From the NCBI RefSeq assembly GCF_003970675.1, contig NZ_CP034562.1, positions 4,411,501 through 4,475,500 of the forward strand: DNA of 64,000 nt, given 5' to 3'. How positions within the stretch are numbered: position 1 is the first letter of the stretch; every line of letters begins with the position of its first letter. The notes beneath the pieces are model-generated. The model made no database searches, had not been told where the DNA came from, and was given only the letters and a program-made list of their open reading frames with translations. The DNA is from Flammeovirga pectinis. Lineage in GTDB: Bacteria; Bacteroidota; Bacteroidia; Cytophagales; Flammeovirgaceae. This document shows, piece by piece, positions 19,348-27,519 of the stretch. Position numbers and translations under genes: made by a program.

Positions 19348-20556
19348 ATGAACTTCAAAGAGCAATTAAGTACGTTAATTACGAAACAGGAGGCACTTCT
19401 ATCAAAGTCGAATACACCTACTGATGAGTACAATGGAATATATACTAGATACGAAAATCCAATTTTAACAGCAGCACATACACCACTTTATTGGAGGTAT
19501 GATTTAAATCAAGATTCCAATCCTCTTTTGCAGGAGCGTATTGGAATGAACGCTGCATTTAATTCTGGTGCAATCCGTTTTAATGGAAAGTATGTGCTTA
19601 TGGTTAGAGTAGAAGGGGTCGATAGAAAATCATTTTTTGCTGTAGCTGAATCTGAAAATGGTATAGATAATTTTAGATTTTGGGATAAACCAGTTGTACT
19701 TCCACAAACTGAAGAAGAAGATACAAACGTATACGATATGCGTTTAACGCTTCATGAAGATGGGTGGATTTATGGTATTTTTTGCTCTGAAAGAAAAGAC
19801 CCAAATGCTGCTGCTGGAGATACTTCTTCTGCCGTTGCAGCTGCTGGAATAGTGCGTACAAAAGACCTTGTGAATTTTGAACGTTTACCTGATTTAATCT
19901 CTTATTCTGGACAACAAAGAAACGTAGTTTTACATCCTGAATTTGTAAATGGGAAATACGCACTATATACAAGACCTCAAGATGGTTTTATAGATACCGG
20001 AAACGGTGGAGGTATAGCATGGGGACTTTCTGATTCTATGGAAAAGGCAGAAGTAAAAGAGGAAACAGTTATAGAGCCTAAAATTTACCATACAATTAAA
20101 GAAGTAAAAAATGGGCAAGGACCAGCTCCAATCAAAACATCTAAAGGGTGGTTGCATTTAGCACATGGAGTAAGAAATACAGCAGCAGGTTTACGCTATG
20201 TTTTGTACATGTTCATGACTTCTTTAGAAGATCCAACAAAGGTAATAGCACAGCCAGGCGGACATTTTATTGCTCCTCATGGTAGTGAGAGAGTTGGAGA
20301 TGTTTCTAATGTTGCTTTTGCAAATGGTTGGATTGCAGACGAAGACGGTACCGTAAAAATATATTACGCATCATCTGATACAAGAATGCACGTGGCTACA
20401 TCTACCATAGAAAGGTTAGTGGCGTATTGTATTAACACGCCAGAAGATGGATTAAGCTCCGTTAAATCTGTGCAAACTATTCATGAAATGGTAAATAAAA
20501 ATGAAAAAATACTTGAGGAATTAGATATAACTATCCCTAACATTCAGACCGTTTAA
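19348..20556 (+). CDS. GH130 4-O-beta-D-mannosyl-D-glucose phosphorylase
   Basis: A 402-residue cytoplasmic enzyme (no signal peptide). I chose ATG 19348 (MNFKEQL) over an in-frame TTG at 19300, which would add an unlikely 16-residue tail. GH130 subfamily-1-like motifs: [27 protein letters not shown] with the expected proton-donor Asp at D130, [28 protein letters not shown] and [16 protein letters not shown]. It phosphorolyses mannosyl-beta-1,4-glucose to alpha-mannose-1-phosphate and glucose. Its partner epimerase is the next gene, which strongly supports this specificity over mannan-oligosaccharide phosphorylase. Confidence 0.94.
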   Translation: MNFKEQLSTLITKQEALLSKSNTPTDEYNGIYTRYENPILTAAHTPLYWRYDLNQDSNPLLQERIGMNAAFNSGAIRFNGKYVLMVRVEGVDRKSFFAVAESENGIDNFRFWDKPVVLPQTEEEDTNVYDMRLTLHEDGWIYGIFCSERKDPNAAAGDTSSAVAAAGIVRTKDLVNFERLPDLISYSGQQRNVVLHPEFVNGKYALYTRPQDGFIDTGNGGGIAWGLSDSMEKAEVKEETVIEPKIYHTIKEVKNGQGPAPIKTSKGWLHLAHGVRNTAAGLRYVLYMFMTSLEDPTKVIAQPGGHFIAPHGSERVGDVSNVAFANGWIADEDGTVKIYYASSDTRMHVATSTIERLVAYCINTPEDGLSSVKSVQTIHEMVNKNEKILEELDITIPNIQTV

Positions 20557-20564
20557 TTTATAAA

Positions 20565-20618
20565 AAGCACCTACTCAATATTGAGTAATTTTTGATAGTC
20601 AATTGCGAATAGGTGCTT
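20565..20618 (+). repeat. Nested inverted repeats between GH130 and epimerase genes
   Basis: Outer arms AAGCACCTA (20565-20573) and TAGGTGCTT (20610-20618) are perfect complements. Partly inside is a perfect 16-bp palindrome, TACTCAATATTGAGTA (20572-20587). The two structures compete for the same bases. No T-run follows, so it is not a plain terminator; it could be an mRNA processing or stability element tuning expression within the operon. Confidence 0.6.
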
Positions 20619-20682
20619 AATAAATCACAGTATTCTTTTATCCACTTTCATCGATTTTTTTTAATCAGCAAACAGTATAATT

Positions 20683-21918
20683 ATGACTACCAGTACAGAA
20701 CTTTTAAAATTATCTCTTCAAAGTGAACTCATCAACGGTATTTTAAACTATTGGATGGAGAAAACTATTGACACCAAAAATGGTGGATTTTACGGGCAGA
20801 TCAGTTACAATAATATTATTAATGCAGAAGCCGATAAAGGAGCTATAATGCATGCTAGAATATTATGGACTTTTGCATCGGCCTATAACCTTTTAAAAGA
20901 CGAGAAATATTTAAAGGTTGCTGATTATACATACGATTATATTAGAAAGCATTTTTTAGACGATGAGCATGGTGGAGTGTACTGGATGGTAGATTATAAA
21001 GGGAATGTTGTAGATGATAAAAAACAGGTCTATGCTAACTCTTTTGTTATTTATGCATTTGCAGAATATGCCAAAGCAGCCAATACTTTAGAGGCTAAAG
21101 AATTGGCCTTAGGTATCTTTGATAAAATTGAAGAATTTGCTTTTGATGAGGTAAATAATGGTTACTTTGAAGCTTACTCAAGAGAATGGTTTTTACTAGA
21201 TGATCTTCGTTTGAGTGCGAAGGATATGAATGAAAAAAAGACAAACAATACGCATTTACACGTATTAGAAGCTTATACAACCTTATATGAGGTCACTAAA
21301 AATGAAAAAGTAGGAAAACAATTAAGAAATTTGATCGAACTTTTTCTTAATAAAATAGTAAATCCAGCTACTTATCATTTCAAATTATTTTTTGACGAAA
21401 ACTGGAAACTAAAATCAGACGAAATTAGCTACGGTCATGATATAGAAGGTGCTTGGTTATTGCAAGAAGCAGCCACCCATCTAGGAGACCTAGAATTATT
21501 AGAGCAAGTAAAAGATGCTGCCGTAAAAATTGCTGATGTAACGATTGCAGAAGGAATTGCAAGTGATGGAGCAATTATTAATGAAGGAAATTCAGGTGGA
21601 GTAATTGATACAGACAGACATTGGTGGCCACAGGTAGAGGCTATGGTAGGGTTTATTAATGCCTACGAAAATACTTTTGAAGAAAAGTATATAGATACTG
21701 CTAAAATTCTTTGGAATTATGCACTTATAAATATCGTAAATCACGAGTTTGGAGAATGGTGGTGGAGAGTAGACGAAAACAACCAACCTAATTTAGAAGA
21801 AGATAAAGTCGGTCCTTGGAAAGCTCCTTATCATAATGGAAGAGCGTGTATTGAGGGCATAAAGAGAATAGAAAAACTAATGGTACAAGATCAATATAAA
21901 CAACATGAAACTATCTAG
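20683..21918 (+). CDS. AGE-family 2-epimerase (mannobiose/cellobiose 2-epimerase)
   Basis: A 411-residue cytoplasmic (alpha/alpha)6-barrel epimerase. Conserved cellobiose-2-epimerase features: HARILWTFASAY (H57), THLHVLEAYT, SYGHDIEGAW (H252), DRHWWPQVEAMVGF (H313) and a C-terminal APYHNGRACIE (H384). The size fits the family (about 390-415). It converts beta-1,4-mannobiose to mannosyl-glucose, the substrate of the GH130 encoded upstream; N-acylglucosamine epimerases are related, but the pairing argues for the disaccharide enzyme. Its stop overlaps the GH5_7 start by 14 bp, so the two are likely translationally coupled. Confidence 0.93.
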   Translation: MTTSTELLKLSLQSELINGILNYWMEKTIDTKNGGFYGQISYNNIINAEADKGAIMHARILWTFASAYNLLKDEKYLKVADYTYDYIRKHFLDDEHGGVYWMVDYKGNVVDDKKQVYANSFVIYAFAEYAKAANTLEAKELALGIFDKIEEFAFDEVNNGYFEAYSREWFLLDDLRLSAKDMNEKKTNNTHLHVLEAYTTLYEVTKNEKVGKQLRNLIELFLNKIVNPATYHFKLFFDENWKLKSDEISYGHDIEGAWLLQEAATHLGDLELLEQVKDAAVKIADVTIAEGIASDGAIINEGNSGGVIDTDRHWWPQVEAMVGFINAYENTFEEKYIDTAKILWNYALINIVNHEFGEWWWRVDENNQPNLEEDKVGPWKAPYHNGRACIEGIKRIEKLMVQDQYKQHETI

Positions 21919-23245
21919 AATTATTACTTTATTACTTTGTGTACTGTTGTATTCCTGTGCAAAGAATACGGCAGAAAATTCATCAATCCCTTCGTTTGTA
22001 AAAGTAGAAAATGGGAAATTGATGTTAGACAATCAGCCTTATTATTTTATGGGTGCCAATTATTGGTACGGTATGAATTTAGGAATGAAAGTTTTAGGAA
22101 ATCGCACACGTCTTATAAAAGAGCTGGATCAATTACAAGCAATGGGCGTAACCAATTTAAGAGTACTAGCATCTAGTGAAGGGGATAGTACACAAAAATT
22201 TCAGGTACAGCCAACAATGCAAACTGCCCCTGGAAACTATAACCAAGAAGTGTTAGAAGGGTTAGATTTCTTTATGAACGAAATGAAGAAAAGAAACATG
22301 AAAGCCGTGATGGTACTCAATAACTTTTGGACCTGGTCTGGAGGTATGCCGCAGTACTTAGTGTGGACAGGGAAAGGCGAAGTTCCATACCCACAAGTGA
22401 GTAATGATTGGAATAAATTTACAAACTATGCAAAGACTTTTTACTCAAATCAAGAAGCGGTAGAGATGTTTAATAAACACCTTCGTTTTTTAATTGGACG
22501 TACAAACTCAGTCAATGGATTAAAATATACAGAAGATCCTACAATAATGTCATGGCAGTTAAGTAACGAGCCTAGAGGGTACAATCAGGTACATGCGTAT
22601 AGAACTTGGGTAAAGAATACCGCTACTTTAATAAAATCTATGGATTCGAACCATTTAGTATCAATAGGTTCTGAAGGTGACTCTCCAGGTAAAGACGCAG
22701 GAATATCACTTTTAGAAGATAACGATATAAAAGAGATTGATTATGTTACAATACATATTTGGGCGCAGAATTGGGGTTGGTATAAACCTTCTAATCCAGA
22801 AGAAACAATTAATAGTACAAAAGAAAAAGTGACAGAATACCTTACTAAACATCTTAAAGATGCACAGAAATTAGGTAAGCCTGCCGTATTAGAAGAATTT
22901 GGTATAGCAAGAGATCAAGACAGCTACCAACCAACTGCACCAACTTCTTGGAGAGATTTATATTATGGGTTTGTTTTTAATGAAATAGTAGAATTAGCAA
23001 AAGAAGGCTACGCAATTCAAGGCGTAAACTTCTGGGCATATTCTGGAGAAGGAAGACCGACAACACCAAAAGGATTTTGGCAAAAAGGAGATGATTTGAT
23101 AGGAGACCCACCTCACGAACCACAAGGTTGGTACGGTATCTACGCTACAGATAAAACAACAATAGAAGTAATAAATAGATATGCTAAAAAGATAGAAGGG
23201 ATTCCATTTAAAGCATATTCTCAAACTATTGATACAAATGAATAA
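21905..23245 (+). CDS. GH5_7 endo-beta-mannanase, lipoprotein
   Basis: A 446-residue lipoprotein (lipobox LYSC, residues 15-18). The catalytic domain starts at FMGANYWYGMNLG and fills the rest. Subfamily 7-like motifs: QLSNEPRGYN with acid/base E222, TIHIWAQNWGWY, and AVLEEFGIARD with nucleophile E331; the aromatic VNFWAYSGEGRP segment shapes the subsite area. Probably a surface- or periplasm-facing endo-mannanase complementing the GH26. The ATG lies inside the end of the epimerase gene (14-bp overlap), and the stop overlaps the next ATG by 8 bp, so three genes are tightly coupled. Confidence 0.93.
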   Translation: MKLSRIITLLLCVLLYSCAKNTAENSSIPSFVKVENGKLMLDNQPYYFMGANYWYGMNLGMKVLGNRTRLIKELDQLQAMGVTNLRVLASSEGDSTQKFQVQPTMQTAPGNYNQEVLEGLDFFMNEMKKRNMKAVMVLNNFWTWSGGMPQYLVWTGKGEVPYPQVSNDWNKFTNYAKTFYSNQEAVEMFNKHLRFLIGRTNSVNGLKYTEDPTIMSWQLSNEPRGYNQVHAYRTWVKNTATLIKSMDSNHLVSIGSEGDSPGKDAGISLLEDNDIKEIDYVTIHIWAQNWGWYKPSNPEETINSTKEKVTEYLTKHLKDAQKLGKPAVLEEFGIARDQDSYQPTAPTSWRDLYYGFVFNEIVELAKEGYAIQGVNFWAYSGEGRPTTPKGFWQKGDDLIGDPPHEPQGWYGIYATDKTTIEVINRYAKKIEGIPFKAYSQTIDTNE

Positions 23246-25022
23246 GATATATTTTGTTGTGTATTTTTGTGCAGTGTTGTTTAGTTCTTGTGCTACAAAA
23301 GTAGTACAAGAACAAACAAACAAACAACCTAATGTAATTCTTATTTTAACGGATGATCAGGGTTGGGGAGACTTCTCTTACAATGGGAATAAAGCACTTA
23401 AAACACCTCATTTTGATAAAATGGCAAACAATGGAACTCTATTAGAACGCTTCTATGTGAGTCCGGTTTGTGCACCAACACGAGCAAGCTTATTAACAGG
23501 AAGATACCATTTAAGAACGGGAGTATCTTGGGTTACAGGAGGACGAGAAAATATGCGTTCTGAAGAAGTGACAATAGCAGAAGTTTTAAAAGAAAATGGC
23601 TATGCTACTGGAGCATTTGGTAAATGGCACAATGGTGCACATTATCCAGAAAATCCACAGGGACAAGGGTTCGATACTTTTTTAGGATTTACAGCAGGAC
23701 ATTTATCAAATTATTTTGATGCAGAATTAGAGTATAATGGGCGCCAGATTAGAACAGAGGGTTATATTACTGATGTTTTAACAGATGCAACATTATCATT
23801 TATAGATCAACATAAAGACAAACCATTTTTTGCATTCGTTCCTTTTAATGCTCCTCATACACCTTATCAAGTTCCTGATAAATACTATAATCAGTTTAAA
23901 GATATTGATTATGGATACGGAGAAAAGCAGAATAAAAAGATTGCAACAATCTACGGTATGTGCAAAAATATTGATGATAATTTAGGACGAATTTTAGATC
24001 ACCTTAAATTATTAAAAATTGAAGAAAATACAATTGTATTATTCATGTCTGATAATGGACCTCAAGGAGCTAGATTTAACGGTGTTTGGAAAGGTGGAAA
24101 AACATCTGTTCATGAGGGAGGCTCTTTAGTGCCAATGGCTTTACAATGGAAAGGACATGTTCCTGTAAGTAAAAAAGATGCACTCACTGCACATATAGAC
24201 GTGATGCCAACTTTGTTAGCTATGCTGGGTGTTCAACATGATACAAAGCATTTTGATGGAGTAGATTTGTCTAACTATATTTTAAATAAGGAAGATAAAA
24301 TTGAAGCTAGAAACCTATACACACACATGGCAGGTTTTGAAATCACTAAAGATAGAGGTGCAGTAAGAAATAATGAGTATAGATATACTATAGAGAATGG
24401 CGTTACAGGTTTATATAATCTATCTATAGATCCTTCGGAAAAAGAAAATATTAAAAATATCTTTCCTGAAGTAGCTAAAGAAATGCAACTTTCTTTTAAT
24501 GCATGGTACGAAGATGTGACTTCTGCAGGCTTTGCAGATTTAAGAATACCGATTGGATATAATGAAAGTCCGAGAACTCAATTAGCTGCACACGAAGGAG
24601 TTGGAACAGGTAAGATTAGATACAAGGCAAATCTAAATGGATGGGCGCACGATTGGTTTGTAAGTACAGGAAATGCACAAATAACATGGCCAATAGAAAT
24701 AATTTCAAAAGGAGAGTATTCTATGAAACTATTTTATACAGGAGATGCATCAATTATTGGAACTGAAATAGAGGTAACCTGCAATAATAAACAGCTTTCT
24801 AAAGTTATAAAAAAGGCGTTTATAACAGAAGAATACCCAACGCCAGATCGTGTTCCTAGAGAGCAAGAAGCAAAAGAACAAACTTGGGGAGAAATAGATA
24901 TAGGAGCACTATCATTTGATACAACCTTTACATCTAATCTATCCATAAAGATTAAGAATAAAAACAGTAGTCCTTTAGAAATCAAAGGATTGCAAATAAC
25001 AAAAAGCAATAACTACAAATAA
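23238..25022 (+). CDS. S1-family sulfatase lipoprotein in the mannan operon
   Basis: A 594-residue protein; ATG 23238 is chosen over an upstream TTG (23229) because it gives a clean lipoprotein signal (LFSSC). Formylglycine-type sulfatase: metal-binding LTDDQGWGD, the maturation motif CAPTRASLLTGR with C78 as the residue oxidised to formylglycine, GAFGKWH, and MSDNGPQG. A C-terminal extension of about 150 residues (from GVGTGKIRYKANLNG) looks like an extra beta-sandwich. Overlapping the mannanase gene by 8 bp makes it an integral part of this operon, implying that the natural mannan, or a glycan attached to it, is sulfated. The exact sulfate position cannot be read. Confidence 0.9.
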   Translation: MNKIYFVVYFCAVLFSSCATKVVQEQTNKQPNVILILTDDQGWGDFSYNGNKALKTPHFDKMANNGTLLERFYVSPVCAPTRASLLTGRYHLRTGVSWVTGGRENMRSEEVTIAEVLKENGYATGAFGKWHNGAHYPENPQGQGFDTFLGFTAGHLSNYFDAELEYNGRQIRTEGYITDVLTDATLSFIDQHKDKPFFAFVPFNAPHTPYQVPDKYYNQFKDIDYGYGEKQNKKIATIYGMCKNIDDNLGRILDHLKLLKIEENTIVLFMSDNGPQGARFNGVWKGGKTSVHEGGSLVPMALQWKGHVPVSKKDALTAHIDVMPTLLAMLGVQHDTKHFDGVDLSNYILNKEDKIEARNLYTHMAGFEITKDRGAVRNNEYRYTIENGVTGLYNLSIDPSEKENIKNIFPEVAKEMQLSFNAWYEDVTSAGFADLRIPIGYNESPRTQLAAHEGVGTGKIRYKANLNGWAHDWFVSTGNAQITWPIEIISKGEYSMKLFYTGDASIIGTEIEVTCNNKQLSKVIKKAFITEEYPTPDRVPREQEAKEQTWGEIDIGALSFDTTFTSNLSIKIKNKNSSPLEIKGLQITKSNNYK

Positions 25023-25074
25023 TTTTTTACGCCTTGAGCGTAACTTCCAAATTTTTTAAAAAACAATTCAGAAT

Positions 25075-26751
25075 ATGAAGACTATGAATATAATAAGCAT
25101 TCTACTTCTATTTTTAGGAGTATTAGGTTGTTCGTCAAATGAAACGCCGAATATACCAACTGCTACAAATGGAAAATTATCACTAAATGTTACAATTAAT
25201 AAAGAGGTAACAGAAGTGGCAAACGGAAGAACATTAGAAGAAGATGTTACCGTTGATATTTTAGACAGTGATGGAAAAGTAGCTGTATCGTATGCATCAA
25301 TTTCAGCTATTCCAGAAGAAATAGAATTAGCTACAGGGGTGTATACAACAGTAGCTAAAAGTACTTCGGCATCTTTAACAGGTTTTGACACTCCTCAATA
25401 TGGTGGTGTATCAGAAAGTTATTCTATTTCTACGGATGCACTTACTGCAGAAATGTTAGATTGTACATTGCAAAATACTAAAGTTACAGTAGCTTATTCT
25501 GATGTAATTAAAAATCAATACACAACTTATTCAACAAATGTAACTTCTGATTTTGGAGAACTAACTTTCGAAAAAGACGAAACAAGAGCAGGTTATTATA
25601 GAGCAACAGGTAATCTTACTATTGTTGCAACAATTGGTGATAATGGCCAAACAGTTGAATCAGTAATTTCTGATATACAACCTACAACACTCTACAAAGT
25701 GACTATTGCCATTGAAGAAGGAACAGGAAAAGTCATAATTTCAGTAGATGAAAGTGTATTAGATGGCGGAAATAAAGATATCGTAATTACTCCAGTTGAA
25801 GGAGAGGCAAGACCTGATTACAATACATCTATTGGCTTTTTTACAAAAAATGGAAAATTGTATGATCCAAATGGAATGGAGTTCGTAGCTAGAGGAGTAA
25901 ATAATGCTCATTTTTGGTTTGATAACGGAGGAAGAGATTTAGCATTAAATGCATTAAGTGCAATCAATGCAAATTCTTCTAACATGGTACGTTTGGTATG
26001 GCAAACAGACTACAATGCTTCTAATTGGGAAAATGAAGAAGAAACAGTTCGTTTAAGAAAAATGATTAACACGTGTATTGCTAACGGCATGGTACCAATG
26101 ATAGAAATGCACGATGCAACAGGTGGCGAAAATAAAGAGCAGATAGATGCAATTGTAGCTTATTATACCCGTCCAGATATTTTAAGTGTAATGAAGGAGT
26201 TCGAAAGTATTTTACTAATAAATATAGCGAACGAATGGAGTGGTAAAGATGCAGTATATAGAGATACATACACAGAAGCAGTTACAAATTTAAGGAATGC
26301 AGGTATAATGCATACTTTAGTAATTGATGCAAGTGGTTGGGGGCAAGACATTCAGCATGTTTTTGATTATGGACAGAATATTATTGATAGCGACCCATTA
26401 AAAAATATTCTTTTTTCTGTACATATGTACCAAAGTTTTAGAACGGAACAAAGCATTACAGCAGCATTAGAAAAAGCAGTAGAATTAAAGCTTCCTTTAG
26501 TTGTTGGTGAGTTTGGATTTAAACATGGAGACCCAGCTGTAGACATTCCATTCGAACATATTTTATCTGAATGTGAACGCCTAGAAATTGGCTGGTTAGC
26601 ATGGTCTTGGAAAGGAAACTCTGGAGGAGTGGAATACTTAGACCTAGTAGAAGAATGGGATGGAAGTAAAGTGACACAATGGGGTACTGATATTATTACA
26701 GGTCCTTACGGTTTACAAAATACAGCAAAGAAAGTTTCAGTTTTAAAATAA
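25075..26751 (+). CDS. DUF4493-GH5_8 beta-mannanase lipoprotein
   Basis: A 558-residue lipoprotein (lipobox VLGC). Residues about 28-240 form a DUF4493-like domain (GKLSLNVTI, ASISAIPEEIELATGVYTT, CTLQNTKVTVAY). From about 250 a GH5 subfamily 8 mannanase follows: GFFTKNGKLYDPNGMEFVAR, RGVNNAHFWF, EMHDATGG, INIANEWSG (acid/base E387), VVGEFGFKHG (nucleophile E479) and GWLAWSWKGNSGG. These closely match bacillus-type bacterial mannanases. It is a third mannanase fold variant in one operon, presumably tethered to a membrane by its lipid anchor and by the DUF4493 domain. Start ATG 25075; a second Met three codons on is possible. Confidence 0.92.
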   Translation: MKTMNIISILLLFLGVLGCSSNETPNIPTATNGKLSLNVTINKEVTEVANGRTLEEDVTVDILDSDGKVAVSYASISAIPEEIELATGVYTTVAKSTSASLTGFDTPQYGGVSESYSISTDALTAEMLDCTLQNTKVTVAYSDVIKNQYTTYSTNVTSDFGELTFEKDETRAGYYRATGNLTIVATIGDNGQTVESVISDIQPTTLYKVTIAIEEGTGKVIISVDESVLDGGNKDIVITPVEGEARPDYNTSIGFFTKNGKLYDPNGMEFVARGVNNAHFWFDNGGRDLALNALSAINANSSNMVRLVWQTDYNASNWENEEETVRLRKMINTCIANGMVPMIEMHDATGGENKEQIDAIVAYYTRPDILSVMKEFESILLINIANEWSGKDAVYRDTYTEAVTNLRNAGIMHTLVIDASGWGQDIQHVFDYGQNIIDSDPLKNILFSVHMYQSFRTEQSITAALEKAVELKLPLVVGEFGFKHGDPAVDIPFEHILSECERLEIGWLAWSWKGNSGGVEYLDLVEEWDGSKVTQWGTDIITGPYGLQNTAKKVSVLK

Positions 26752-26757
26752 TTGATC

Positions 26758-27381
26758 ATGAAAAATATACTATCATTTATACTTCTAATTTTTATAGTAG
26801 GGTGTACTACAGAACACACTCAACTACTGCCAAATAATCAGCAAGGAGAATTACGTATTGCGTTTTATTCTAATCAAAGAGCTCTAGTAGATATGAGTAA
26901 CTATGGTTTAACAATTAGTAATGCAGCCGGAGAGATAATCTATACATTTGATAAGCTTTCTGATGTTCCAGAAACGATTACTTTAGGCATTGGGAATTAC
27001 ACGGCTAGTTGTTATAGTGCCTCTGCAATGACTCCAGTAACATTCACTTCTCCTTATTATTATGGTGAAGAAATGTTTACAATTGAAAGTGAAAAAGAAA
27101 CTGCTATAACAATTGAATGTTTATTAAAACAGGCAATATTAAATATTACTTTCGATGCATCAGTTACAACAGATGCAGAAAATTATTATGCAATTATAGA
27201 AACAGCAAATGGCAGTTTAGAGGTAAACGAAGATACAGAATCTAAAGTATATGTAGAGCAATCTGCAGTTATAATAACTACTTATATCAAAAAGAAGGAC
27301 GGAACTAGCAAGCAAGGAAAACAAATACTTTCATCATTAGATGAGCAGACAGAGTATAATGTATTCATTTCATTTCAATAA
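26758..27381 (+). CDS. Stand-alone DUF4493 lipoprotein
   Basis: A 207-residue lipoprotein (lipobox IVGC) whose sequence parallels the N-terminal half of the preceding protein: QGELRIAFYS, KLSDVPETITLGIGNYTASCYS, ITIECLLKQAILNITF. I take ATG 26758 as the start over TTG 26752; it is 6 bp after the mannanase stop, so co-translated. DUF4493 has no assigned activity; the pairing of a free copy with a copy fused to a mannanase suggests a binding or docking function at the cell surface (inference). Last gene of the mannan operon, followed by a terminator. Confidence 0.8.
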   Translation: MKNILSFILLIFIVGCTTEHTQLLPNNQQGELRIAFYSNQRALVDMSNYGLTISNAAGEIIYTFDKLSDVPETITLGIGNYTASCYSASAMTPVTFTSPYYYGEEMFTIESEKETAITIECLLKQAILNITFDASVTTDAENYYAIIETANGSLEVNEDTESKVYVEQSAVIITTYIKKKDGTSKQGKQILSSLDEQTEYNVFISFQ

Positions 27382-27413
27382 ATTTAGATAATCACTTTTA
27401 CAAGTGTATTTGT

Positions 27414-27443
27414 AAAGAGGCCTCTTTTTAAGAGGTTTCTTTC
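27414..27443 (+). terminator. Terminator of the mannan catabolic operon
   Basis: Core stem CCTCTT (27421-27426) / AAGAGG (27430-27435) with a TTT loop, extended outward by AAAGAGG (27414-27420) pairing with TTTCTTT (27436-27442) through two G-U pairs. A T/C-rich tract follows. Confidence 0.75.
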
Positions 27444-27519
27444 TCCTCTTTCTTTTACCTATACAAGTATCTTTTTAATAGAAGATAGCATAACTACTTT
27501 AAAGTCAATTCCATTCAAT

